Source: an uncultured Lachnospiraceae bacterium (GTDB lineage: Bacteria; Bacillota; Clostridia; Lachnospirales; Lachnospiraceae). Taken from it: DNA of 16,252 bases. Of the stretch, positions 1 to 7,164 are shown in pieces (position 1 is the stretch's first letter; each line of letters starts with the position of its first letter). A program made the translations under genes and the position numbers. The notes under the pieces are model-generated. The model made no database searches, was not told the DNA's origin, and was given only the letters and a program-made list of their open reading frames with translations. The stretch is taken from positions 1 to 16,252 of the forward strand of contig CANTGP010000018.1 of the NCBI GenBank assembly GCA_947653315.1, in the 5' to 3' direction.

Positions 1-60
1 TTCAGGTGGAAACTTATATGCAATTTCCCAGCGTGGTACTTTCACAGTATTTCCTGTGAT
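1..60 (-). pseudogene. ligA: Internal fragment of NAD-dependent DNA ligase (LigA), running off the left edge
   Basis: Read on the minus strand from 60 to 1, this is an uninterrupted frame giving [19 protein letters not shown] near its end. The block K-x-P-R-W-x-I-A-Y-K-F-P-x-E is the signature of the LigA adenylation domain and includes the lysine of a nucleotidyltransferase motif (A-Y-K-F). The frame has no start here: upstream of about position 58 it enters a sigma factor gene read in another frame. Only 20 codons are visible, so the identification rests on one strong motif. It is either a rearranged gene missing its first part, or a chimeric join at the end of an assembled contig; the window cannot tell them apart. 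Confidence 0.62.
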
Positions 61-221
61 GCGTCTTCGGCATCGGGAATGGTTCCCAGCATACGCAGGG
101 ACAGATTGAAAACCATATCCTGCACATCCGATAAAAGGGATTCCAGCGCCGTCTTGTCCCCTTTTACCGCATCGTCAACCAGACGGAATACTTCATCCGA
201 TGGTACTTTATTTTTCATCAT
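42..221 (-). pseudogene. RNA polymerase ECF-type sigma factor, N-terminal fragment (region 2 only)
   Basis: The frame encodes 59 residues beginning [19 protein letters not shown] and ending [11 protein letters not shown] before a TGA at 44-42. The segment with [20 protein letters not shown] followed by [10 protein letters not shown] matches sigma-70 region 2 (core binding and -10 recognition), where the family normally continues with a hydrophobic-KV stretch. Full ECF sigma factors are about 160-200 residues with a region 4 helix-turn-helix, absent here. A strong AGGAGG lies at 232-227; ATG codons at 221 and 218 are both possible, and 218 has the better 8-nt spacing. The 3' end overlaps the ligase fragment in another frame, so the gene is broken by the junction and is probably inactive as drawn. 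Confidence 0.7.
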
Positions 222-611
222 TTTATCCTCCTTTTATATATTAGACAACCGGATCTGCCGTTTGTGACAAAGAAATATTTTTTTATAAATCATTTGTATA
301 AACGGTTGAATGACATTAAAATAGCTTCGAATCTTTAGTATAATAAATAGTAATCATGTTACGGAATAAAGAAGCAGTATTGGGTATTGGAATCAAGAAT
401 GATTTCATGATACACCCAAACGGATGAAAAGCAAATCCCCAAAAGGAATTATGAATTATATGTATTATGAACTATATGTATTGGCAAGCAGAATGGAAGG
501 GGGTTTAAGAAGGAGGAAAATCATTTAAAATCAGGTTATGGAAAAGCGGCGGTAAACGGACGGATGAAAGGCAGTGGGTAAAAGAGAATAGTTTTTGGGG
601 GTATTTTACGA
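222..611. other. Intergenic region between the sigma fragment and the XRE gene
   Basis: I find no gene in these 390 bases. The AT-rich part has a perfect TATAAT on the plus strand at 339-344 without a well-spaced -35 box. Bases 381-418 can fold into an imperfect hairpin (TGGGT with ACCCA outside, GAATCA with TGATTTC inside). A 16-bp tandem duplication lies at 451-482. An AGGAGG at 511-516 has no worthwhile reading frame behind it: the nearest ATG, at 538, gives only MEKRR before a stop. Confidence 0.5.
451..482 (+). repeat. 16-bp tandem repeat, two copies
   Basis: ATGAATTATATGTATT at 451-466 is followed directly by ATGAACTATATGTATT at 467-482, with one difference. It lies in the leader region of the XRE gene and could be a replication-slippage duplication or a pair of regulator sites. 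Nothing else supports a function. Confidence 0.7.
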
Positions 612-932
612 ATGAAGAATATATACATATCAGCGGGATACAGAATTAAGGAGTTACGGAAAGCGAGAGGATATACGAGGGAGGAACTGGCGGAAATGGC
701 ATCCATTTCGGCGAAATTTTTATATGAGATAGAGAATGGGAAAAAAGGTTTTTCCGCTGAAAATTTATACCGCATTTCGATTGCCTTAGGGGTGAAATGC
801 GACTATATCATGACGGGAAATTCTTTGGACTGTTACGAAAAGGAAGCGGTCAGAATCCTGGAAAGGTTTGACGATTCCCAAATCGATAAGATTGCAAGCC
901 TTCTTGAAATAGTATACGAATTGAAAAAATAA
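612..932 (+). CDS. XRE-family helix-turn-helix transcriptional regulator
   Basis: This 106-residue protein has a canonical Cro/CI-type helix-turn-helix at about residues 9-67: GYRIKELRKARGYTREELAE, then the recognition-helix region SISAKFLYEIENGKK and the closing helices ENLYRISIALGVKCDYIM. The last 35 residues are helical (ILERFDDSQIDKIASLLEIV), as in many short dimerising XRE proteins; no sensor or enzyme domain is present. ATG 612 is the first start after an in-frame TAA at 579. Only a weak G-run (597-601, 10-nt spacing) serves as ribosome site, which suggests modest translation. It converges on the LytTR gene. Its targets cannot be read from sequence; autoregulation is usual for the family but is inference here. 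Confidence 0.88.
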   Translation: MKNIYISAGYRIKELRKARGYTREELAEMASISAKFLYEIENGKKGFSAENLYRISIALGVKCDYIMTGNSLDCYEKEAVRILERFDDSQIDKIASLLEIVYELKK

Positions 933-957
933 GGTTTGGCCGTATTCCAGCACTTCA

Positions 958-988
958 AGGCTCCGGTTGTTCCAAACAGCCGGAGCCT
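958..988. terminator. GC-rich hairpin between convergent genes, possible bidirectional terminator
   Basis: AGGCTCCGG (958-966) and CCGGAGCCT (980-988) form a perfect 9-bp stem around a 13-nt loop, 25 bases after the XRE stop and 16 bases past the LytTR gene's stop. The position suits a shared terminator, but neither strand has a T-run after the stem, so it is not a canonical intrinsic terminator. Confidence 0.5.
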
Positions 989-1004
989 GTGTGGCTAACG
1001 GTAG

Positions 1005-1697
1005 CTACAAGCGCTCCTTTAGGATGTGATAATGTCTTTTACTAATGGGAAGTTCGGTCCCATTAAAAAGCAGGAGAGAAGTCCGCTCAATGTTTTTGAT
1101 ATATTTTTCGTTTACGAGATAGGATTGGTGTATCCGGAAAAACCTGGTTTCCGAAAAAGACAACTGGCATTCAATGGTATTAAGCGTTCCTATCATTTTG
1201 CTTTGTTCTTCTTTGGTATGTATGATGATATACCTGCCGCTGCTTTCAAAGAACAGAATGTCGTTGAAGATAACGCGGCACAGCTTCCGCTTATATTTGT
1301 ATTCAAAATAGTTCTTGTCCACGCACATTTTATGGTAAGCATTCATAAAGCATTTGCGGAAGAATTCATGGTCTATGGGCTTGGTGATGAGCCGGAACAT
1401 ATGGGCTTCCAACAATACTTTCCATAAACTTTCATCTTCCGTTACATAAATGATGGAAACATGGGCGTTATGTTTTTTGGCATCCAGCGCCATGCCGATG
1501 ATTTCCTCATAATCGCCGTTAATACCGAGAAAAAGCAAATCGTAAACGTCGCCGCTTATGTGGGATAGGAAGTCGGATTTCTTACTGAAGACATCGATAT
1601 CCATGAAAATCCTCCTGTCACTCCCCAACTGCAGCAGAATATTCTCCATTTCAGACAGAATGAGCATGTCTGAATCGTAAATCCCCACTCTTATCAT
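1005..1697 (-). CDS. LytTR-family response regulator with a degenerate receiver domain
   Basis: The 230-residue protein has a receiver-like domain (about 1-122) and a LytTR DNA-binding domain (about 131-230; landmarks DILFFESSGRYIIIHT and FFRIHQSYLVNEKYI). Acidic residues D8 and D10, T86 and K106 (in ITKPID) match receiver active-site positions, but the phosphoacceptor site in YDLLFLGING carries glycine (G58) where the family has aspartate. Classical phosphorylation is therefore unlikely. ATG 1697 is chosen because AAGGGG at 1711-1706 lies 8 nt upstream; an in-frame GTG at 1706 would overlap that ribosome site. No partner histidine kinase is next to it. LytTR proteins usually control peptide-signalling, bacteriocin or envelope genes; the target here is unknown. 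A structured repeat lies 24 bases upstream of the start. Confidence 0.88.
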   Translation of the reverse strand: MIRVGIYDSDMLILSEMENILLQLGSDRRIFMDIDVFSKKSDFLSHISGDVYDLLFLGINGDYEEIIGMALDAKKHNAHVSIIYVTEDESLWKVLLEAHMFRLITKPIDHEFFRKCFMNAYHKMCVDKNYFEYKYKRKLCRVIFNDILFFESSGRYIIIHTKEEQSKMIGTLNTIECQLSFSETRFFRIHQSYLVNEKYIKNIERTSLLLFNGTELPISKRHYHILKERL

Positions 1698-1720
1698 TTG
1701 TTCCACCCCTTACATGTTAG

Positions 1721-1852
1721 TTTATTCCCGCGGGCAACGGGCCAAGTGCCGTGCTTGCACGAGCATTTGGCGAATGCCGCGAGGGTCAATACCCCGCTGC
1801 TCTGCAGCGTTGCAAGTTTGATGCTCCGTTACTTGCAGCGGGGTTGTTGACT
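1721..1852. repeat. Dispersed structured repeat, copy E1 (long form with an extra hairpin)
   Basis: The stretch from TTTATTCCCGC to TTGTTGACT recurs at 7758-7831. Shared blocks are TTTATTCCCGC, GCAACG, CCAAGT, ATTTGGCGA and TGCCGCGAGG. Between them a small hairpin, CCGTGC-TT-GCACG (1749-1761), differs from the E2 hairpin by paired changes that keep base pairing. E1 also carries a second hairpin missing from E2: CCCCGCTGC (1792-1800) pairs with GCAGCGGGG (1835-1843), extended by GTCAA (1785-1789) with TTGAC (1847-1851). It has no coding potential. Read on the minus strand it would sit in the leader of the LytTR gene, so it could act in cis, or simply be a mobile palindromic repeat. Confidence 0.8.
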
Positions 1853-2140
1853 GATTCTACCCCCTAAACATGCATCTTCATCTAGGTTGATAGGATACAT
1901 CATTTCGCCATGAAAATAGAATTGGTGTAATATTTCGACACTTTTATGACGAAAAAAGTCAAGAACCGGGCGAGTGGACTTTGATTTGTTGTTTCTTTAG
2001 TCGATTATAACTAAAAAACGATGTATGTAAAATCCGGTTTTCCGTAATTATGTAATGTTACACCAAAAATATTGAGAGAACTTCATGGCGCCATGCGGAC
2101 AGGGCAGGATACTGCCGGACAGGTACGGGCAATGCGGCAG
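1853..2140. other. Intergenic region between E1 and the fprA terminator
   Basis: No convincing gene is present. A TTGGTGTAATATT (1922-1934) and AATGTTACACCAA (2054-2066) pair matches at 12 of 13 positions as an inverted repeat and bounds about 145 AT-rich bases, in which a minus-strand TATAAT (near 2010) could serve the LytTR gene. A perfect 10-bp palindrome, ATGGCGCCAT, is at 2085-2094. GGCAG-GATA-CTGCC (2103-2116) is a small hairpin, and CGGACAGG occurs twice (2096 and 2116). Confidence 0.45.
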
Positions 2141-2180
2141 AAAAAGACGGCGGGAATGCGAAATATCTTTGCTCCCCGCC
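2141..2180 (-). terminator. Intrinsic terminator after fprA
   Basis: Read on the minus strand, GGCGGGGA (2180-2173) pairs with TTCCCGCC (2156-2149) with one G-T pair, and is followed within 3 bases by a five-T run (2145-2141). It lies about 60 bases after the fprA stop and is a good factor-independent terminator for the nifJ-fprA unit. Confidence 0.85.
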
Positions 2181-2241
2181 TGTGAAGACTTTCGGGAATC
2201 CCAAAAGCCCGGATTTTGTATTAGGAATGTTTTAGCGTTGC

Positions 2242-3420
2242 TTATGCCTTTTGCCCGTTTAACATGGACGTGACATTGTCATAAATTTCCTGGAGCTGTT
2301 CCCCGGAAGGAATATAATTGATGCGTATTTTGTCCATGCAGATATGGAATCCGCAGGCTTCCAGCTCTTGTTCCACTAACCCGATGCTTTGTCCGCCCCA
2401 GCCGTAGGAGCCGAAGGCAACGGCTTCCCTGTTTTTCGGGGAAAGTCCTTTCAGGTAGCAGAGGAAGGAAGCGACCGAAGGCATCATTTGGTTATTCAGT
2501 GTCGGCGAGCCAACGGCAATATACCGGCTGGTCAGAAGTTCGGGGACAATGTCGGAATAATGGTTTTCTTTTAAGTCAAACAGTTTTGTGGAAATGCCGT
2601 TGTCCCCGAAGGCTTCGGCAATGGTCTTTGCCATATGTTCCGTGGAGTGCCACATGCTGTCGTAAACGACAATGGCGCCGTTTTCCGGTTCATTGGCGCT
2701 CCAAAGGGCGTATGCCTCCATGATGGCAGGGATGTGGCTGCGCCAAATGACGCCGTGGGCGGGCGCAATCATGTCGATGTCCAGTCCTTTGACCACGTTC
2801 CATGCCGCCTGCGCCTGTTTCCCGTAACACATAATAATGTTTCCGTAATATTTTTTGGCTTCCTCCAAAACCGTTGGCAGGTCCGTTTCGTCGTCAAAAC
2901 GTTCAGAAGTGGCAAGGTGCTGTCCGAAGGCATCGTTGGAGAAAAGGATTTTTTCTTCCGGACAGTATGTGACCATATTGTCCGGCCAATGCAGCATGGG
3001 CGTGGACACGAATGTGAAAGTGCGTTTCCCGACGGAAACGGAGTCGCCGTTTTTTACGGGAACGTATCCGTCTTCCCCGTAATGGGCAGTCAGCCCTTTC
3101 ACGCCTGCGGGTCCGCATGTATAGACGGAAGCGTTGGGACAGCATTTCCTTATGGCGGGTAAAGCGCCGGAATGGTCCGGTTCCACATGGTTGGAGATGA
3201 TAACGTCGATGTTTTCGGGCGGAACGATGTCGCGGATGCGGGAAAGCATTTCCTCCGCAAAGGGGGCTTTTACCGTATCGATTAACGTAATTTTTTCATC
3301 CATAATCAGGTAAGCGCCGTAGGTGGTACCCCTTCCCGTGCGGTATCCGTGGAAATTGCGCACATTCCAGTCGATGGCGCCCACCCAGTAAATGTCTTCT
3401 TTTACTTTTACTGCTTTCAT
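2242..3420 (-). CDS. fprA: Flavodiiron protein (FprA-type O2/NO reductase)
   Basis: The 392-residue cytoplasmic enzyme has a metallo-beta-lactamase-like diiron domain (about 1-245) and a flavodoxin domain (about 248-392), the class A layout without rubredoxin. All diiron ligands are visible: H78, E80, D82 and H83 in NHVEPDHSG, H144 in PMLHWPDN, D163 in FSNDAFG, and H222 in PAHGVIW. The FMN side shows VVYDSMWHSTEHMA, GSPTLNN and SYGWGGQS. Family members reduce O2 to water or NO to N2O with electrons from rubredoxin or reduced flavin; which substrate prevails here is not visible. ATG 3420 has AGAGG 8 nt upstream; an in-frame extension to 3495 lacks family similarity. It lies 87 bases after nifJ on the same strand, which suggests protection of the oxygen-sensitive oxidoreductase. 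Confidence 0.95.
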   Translation of the reverse strand: MKAVKVKEDIYWVGAIDWNVRNFHGYRTGRGTTYGAYLIMDEKITLIDTVKAPFAEEMLSRIRDIVPPENIDVIISNHVEPDHSGALPAIRKCCPNASVYTCGPAGVKGLTAHYGEDGYVPVKNGDSVSVGKRTFTFVSTPMLHWPDNMVTYCPEEKILFSNDAFGQHLATSERFDDETDLPTVLEEAKKYYGNIIMCYGKQAQAAWNVVKGLDIDMIAPAHGVIWRSHIPAIMEAYALWSANEPENGAIVVYDSMWHSTEHMAKTIAEAFGDNGISTKLFDLKENHYSDIVPELLTSRYIAVGSPTLNNQMMPSVASFLCYLKGLSPKNREAVAFGSYGWGGQSIGLVEQELEACGFHICMDKIRINYIPSGEQLQEIYDNVTSMLNGQKA

Positions 3421-3462
3421 GTTACTGACCTCTTTTCCTAGATTTGTATGGATGGCATACTG

Positions 3463-3484
3463 CCGCCGGATGGGATACCGGCGG
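3463..3484 (-). promoter_or_regulatory. Hairpin in the nifJ-fprA gap
   Basis: CCGCCGG and CCGGCGG (3463-3469 and 3478-3484) form a perfect 7-bp stem with an 8-base loop. No T-run follows on the minus strand, so it is not an intrinsic terminator. It could stabilise or process the bicistronic mRNA and so set different nifJ and fprA levels; that role is inference. Confidence 0.5.
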
Positions 3485-3507
3485 TACCATGTCACCGATT
3501 GGTAATA

Positions 3508-6500
3508 TTATAGCAGATGTTCCCCGTACATAGCGACTAAATTCTTTAAGCGGAGATATCTTTCCTTTGCATGGGCCTCCGCCTGGGAAAAGAGCTGTTT
3601 CGCCGCATCCGGTTTGGTTCTTTCCAGGACGTTATAGCGGTTTTCCCCGGCAAGGAATTCGGCGTAATCCATGGAAGGAGCCTTGCTGTCCAAAACAAAG
3701 GGATTCTTTCCTTCCGCCTGCAGTCCGGGATGGAAGCGGAACAGGTGCCAGTAGCCCGCTTCCACCGCTTTGGCCTCCTCGTGCTGGGAGCTGCCCATTC
3801 CGGCGCGGATGCCGTGGCTGATGCAGGGGGAATAGGCGATGACGAGGGAGGGACCGCGGTAGCTTTCCGCCTCGGTCAGCGCCTTTATGGTTTGGTTATA
3901 GTCCGCCCCCATGGCAATCTGTGCCACGTAGACGTAGCCGTAACTCATCGCCATGGCGGCGAGGTCTTTTTTCTTCGTGCATTTTCCGCCGGAAGCAAAT
4001 TTTGCCGTGGAGCCGGTGGGCGTTGCTTTGGAGGATTGGCCGCCGGTGTTGGAGTAGACTTCCGTGTCGAAAACAAGGATATTGATGTCCTCCCCGGACG
4101 CCAGCACATGGTCAAGTCCTCCGAATCCGATATCATAGGCCCAGCCGTCCCCGCCGAAAATCCAATGGGATTTTTTGGAGAGAAAATCCTTCCTCTCCAA
4201 AATGGCGTGGATTTGTCCTGCCGCTTCGGCATCATGGGGAAGGGGGCAGGATTCCAGCGCGCGGAGGAAGGCTTCCGCGGCAGGGGTATTTTCCCTTCCG
4301 TCCCAAAAGGTGGAAAGCCAGTGTTCCGCTGTCTGCCGCAAAGGGCTTTCCGGTAATTGGGTAAGGAGCCGTTCCACCTGTCCGCGCAGTTGTTCCCGCA
4401 GGGTATTTTGCGCCAGCATCATGCCGTATCCGAATTCCGCCCCGTCTTCAAACAGGGAATTGGACCATGCGGGTCCCTGTCCCCTGGGGTTTACGGTGTA
4501 CGCCGTGGAAGGGGAGGAGTTTGCCCAAATGGAGGAACAGCCGGTGGCGTTGGCGATATACATCCGTTCGCCGAAAAGCTGTGTCACCAGTCTGGCATAA
4601 GGCGTTTCCCCGCAGCCCGCGCAGGCGCCGTGAAATTCCAGGAGAGGCCGTTTGAACTGGCTGCCTTTCACGGTATTTTCCTTGAATTTTTCCACGGCAT
4701 CCGTTTTTACGGGCAGGGATTTGCCGTAGTCAAAATATTGCTGGCGTTCCTCATGTTCTTTTACGGGACACATTTCCAAAGCCTTTTCCCCCTGTTTGCC
4801 GGGACAGACGCCTGCGCAGGAGCCGCAGCCGGTACAGTCCGTTTCGGATACCGTAACGGAAAAAGAATACTGCGCCATCCCTGCCATGGGAAGGCTGCGC
4901 ATTCCTTCCGGCGCATTGGCGCGTTCTTCCTGTGTCATGACGGCGGGGCGGATGACCGCATGGGGGCATACGAAAGCGCAGCGGTTGCACTGGATGCAGT
5001 TTTCCGGTTTCCATTGCGGGACTTCCGTCGCTACGTTCCGTCTTTCGTGGGCGGAGGAGCCGGAGGGGAATGCGCCGTTTACATAAGGAAGGAATGCGGA
5101 CACCGGAAGGGAATTTCCCTTTTGGGCGTTAATGGGTTTCTGTACGTTTTCCACATAGGCGAGGATTTCGGGACGGCCGGGAAGCAGTCCGGCATCCAAG
5201 GGTTCGTAACCGGCGTCTTTCCAGTGCTTTGGCACGGGGATTTCCCTGACGTCCGAGATTCCGCGGTCTATGGCATCGTAATTCATTTGGACGATTTTTT
5301 CCCCTTTTTTCCGGTAACTGATTTTGGCGGCTTCTTTCATCAGGCGTCTTGCTTCTTCGATGGGAAGAATGCCGGACAGGCGGAAAAAGGCTGCCTGTAA
5401 AATGGTACTGATTTTGTTGTTCAAGCCGATTTCTTTTCCGATGCGGATAGCGTCTATGACATAAAACCGGATACCGTGTTCCGCCAAATAGCGTTTAACC
5501 TGCGGCGGAAGGTATTCTTCCAGTTCTTCTTCCTTAAAATAGCAATTCAGCAGAAAGGTACCGCCGTCCCTGACATCCTGTACCATGTCATACTTATGGA
5601 GGTATACCGGATTATGGCATGCCACGAAATCGGCGCGGCTGATTAAATAGGCAGAGCGGATGGCGGAGCCGCCAAAGCGCAGGTGGGATACGGTCAGTCC
5701 CCTCGATTTTTTGGAATCGTAATCAAAATATGCCTGCACATATTTTCCGGTATGGTTTCCGATAATTTTCACGGAACTTTTGTTGGCGCTTATGGTTCCG
5801 TCCCCGCCAAGCCCCCAAAATTTACAGCAAACCGTATCCGCAGGGGCGGTTTGGACGGCCGGTCCGACGGGCAGGGACAGATGGGTCACGTCGTCCGTAA
5901 TGCCGACGGTAAAGAGGGGCTTGGCATTTTTTGTATATACGGTATTTTGGAAAACCGCAAGGATTTGCTCCGGTGTGGTATCCTTGGAGCTGAGTCCGTA
6001 CCTGCCGGAACAAATGGGCACATCATGGAATCTGGTTCCCCGCAGCGCCGCCGCTACGTCCAGGTAAAGGGGTTCCCCGGCGGCTCCCGGTTCCTTCGTG
6101 CGGTCCAGGACCGTAATCTGTTTTACGCCCTGCGGAATGGCACGCAGCAGGTGCAGGGCGCTGAAAGGCCGGTAGAGGTGTACTTCCACCAGTCCGGTCT
6201 TCGCCCCGCCGTGCCCCGGTGCATGCAGGTAATCGATGGTTTCCTTTATGGTTTGGCAGACGGAACCCATGGCAATGACAATATGTTCCGCGTCCGGCGC
6301 ACCGTAGTAGTTGAACAGTCCGTATTGTGTACCGATGCGCCGGTTGATTTCTTCCATATAATGTTCCACGGTATCCGGGAGGGCATCGTAGTAAGGATTG
6401 CAGGCTTCCCTTGCCTGGAAGTAAATGTCAGGGTTTTGGGCGGACCCCATCATTTTCCCACGGTTTGGATGCAGGGCGTCACGGCGGAAAGCGTTAATGG

Positions 6501-7095
6501 CTTCCATGTCCGCCATATCCGCCAGGTCAGCATAGTCCCAGACTTCAATCTTCTGCATTTCATGGGAAGTGCGGAACCCGTCAAAAAAATTAAGGAAAGG
6601 AATCCGTCCCTTGACGGCGGATAAATGCGCAACGGGCGTTAAGTCCATGACTTCCTGTACGCTGCCGCTGGCGAGCATGGCGGTTCCGGTCTGTCGGCAG
6701 GCATAGATATCGGAATGGTCGCCGAAGATGGAAAGGGCATGGGCGGCAACGGTCCTTGCCGCGACATGGATGACACCGGGCAGCAGTTCCCCGGCAATTT
6801 TATACAGGTTCGGTATCATGAGAAGCAGACCTTGGGAGGCGGTAAAGGTTGCGGTAAGCGCTCCTGCCGTCAGGGAGCCGTGGAGCGCTCCGGCGGCGCC
6901 TGCCTCCGACTGCATCTCCGATACGCGCACGGTATGCCCGAAAATATTCTCCCTTCCTTCCGCCGCCCATTCATCGGTATATTCCGCCATCGTGGAAGAC
7001 GGGGTTATCGGATAGATGGCGGCTACTTCGGTGTATGCGTAGGATACGTGGGCGGCAGCCTGGTTGCCGTCCATGGTTTTGTATGGTCTGTTCAT
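3508..7095 (-). CDS. nifJ: Pyruvate:ferredoxin (flavodoxin) oxidoreductase
   Basis: The 1195-residue protein is a full-length single-chain PFOR (family about 1170-1200). It oxidises pyruvate with CoA to acetyl-CoA and CO2 and reduces ferredoxin, the central catabolic step of clostridia. Domains in order: the pyrimidine-binding N-terminal domain with YPITPSS (28-34) and R114 in AARTVAAHALSIFGDHSD; domain II and the gamma-like domain with GLGGDGTISANK (428-439); two ferredoxin-type 4Fe-4S motifs, C700/703/706/710 and C754/757/760/764; and the thiamine diphosphate domain with GDGWAYDIG (982-990) to NTGG (1016-1019). The proximal cluster ligands are C825, C828, C853 and C1091. ATG 7095 has AGGAGG 7 nt upstream; the in-frame stretch up to 7290 lies in a palindrome and is not coding. 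It is the first gene of a unit with fprA. Its start is only 70 bases from a giant palindrome. Confidence 0.98.
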   Translation of the reverse strand: MNRPYKTMDGNQAAAHVSYAYTEVAAIYPITPSSTMAEYTDEWAAEGRENIFGHTVRVSEMQSEAGAAGALHGSLTAGALTATFTASQGLLLMIPNLYKIAGELLPGVIHVAARTVAAHALSIFGDHSDIYACRQTGTAMLASGSVQEVMDLTPVAHLSAVKGRIPFLNFFDGFRTSHEMQKIEVWDYADLADMADMEAINAFRRDALHPNRGKMMGSAQNPDIYFQAREACNPYYDALPDTVEHYMEEINRRIGTQYGLFNYYGAPDAEHIVIAMGSVCQTIKETIDYLHAPGHGGAKTGLVEVHLYRPFSALHLLRAIPQGVKQITVLDRTKEPGAAGEPLYLDVAAALRGTRFHDVPICSGRYGLSSKDTTPEQILAVFQNTVYTKNAKPLFTVGITDDVTHLSLPVGPAVQTAPADTVCCKFWGLGGDGTISANKSSVKIIGNHTGKYVQAYFDYDSKKSRGLTVSHLRFGGSAIRSAYLISRADFVACHNPVYLHKYDMVQDVRDGGTFLLNCYFKEEELEEYLPPQVKRYLAEHGIRFYVIDAIRIGKEIGLNNKISTILQAAFFRLSGILPIEEARRLMKEAAKISYRKKGEKIVQMNYDAIDRGISDVREIPVPKHWKDAGYEPLDAGLLPGRPEILAYVENVQKPINAQKGNSLPVSAFLPYVNGAFPSGSSAHERRNVATEVPQWKPENCIQCNRCAFVCPHAVIRPAVMTQEERANAPEGMRSLPMAGMAQYSFSVTVSETDCTGCGSCAGVCPGKQGEKALEMCPVKEHEERQQYFDYGKSLPVKTDAVEKFKENTVKGSQFKRPLLEFHGACAGCGETPYARLVTQLFGERMYIANATGCSSIWANSSPSTAYTVNPRGQGPAWSNSLFEDGAEFGYGMMLAQNTLREQLRGQVERLLTQLPESPLRQTAEHWLSTFWDGRENTPAAEAFLRALESCPLPHDAEAAGQIHAILERKDFLSKKSHWIFGGDGWAYDIGFGGLDHVLASGEDINILVFDTEVYSNTGGQSSKATPTGSTAKFASGGKCTKKKDLAAMAMSYGYVYVAQIAMGADYNQTIKALTEAESYRGPSLVIAYSPCISHGIRAGMGSSQHEEAKAVEAGYWHLFRFHPGLQAEGKNPFVLDSKAPSMDYAEFLAGENRYNVLERTKPDAAKQLFSQAEAHAKERYLRLKNLVAMYGEHLL

Positions 7096-7164
7096 GGGGA
7101 ACCTCCTTGTGTTTTTTCCTTTATTATGAGGCATTATGAAGAATAATATGTATGGGGGGTGGTG

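Noticed and set aside
306..344. Promoter TTGAAT ... TATAAT before the XRE gene
   Set aside because: The spacing is 27 bp, too long; the nearer hexamers at the proper distance are poor. Only the TATAAT is reported, as part of the gap description.
381..418. Possible riboswitch or attenuator in the XRE leader
   Set aside because: The hairpin is imperfect, with mismatches and a bulge, and no known riboswitch motif or alternative terminator follows.
536..775. 79-residue minus-strand frame
   Set aside because: It is antisense to the XRE gene, which has a clear helix-turn-helix.
1026..1427. 133-residue plus-strand frame
   Set aside because: It is antisense to the LytTR gene; no domain is recognisable.
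2085..2273. 62-residue plus-strand frame
   Set aside because: It overlaps the fprA terminator and the end of fprA on the other strand and has no ribosome site.
3571..6624. Long plus-strand frames opposite nifJ (3571-4356, 4357-5400, 5683-6624)
   Set aside because: They are antisense shadows of a complete, strongly conserved PFOR gene. The translations show no domain or ribosome site.
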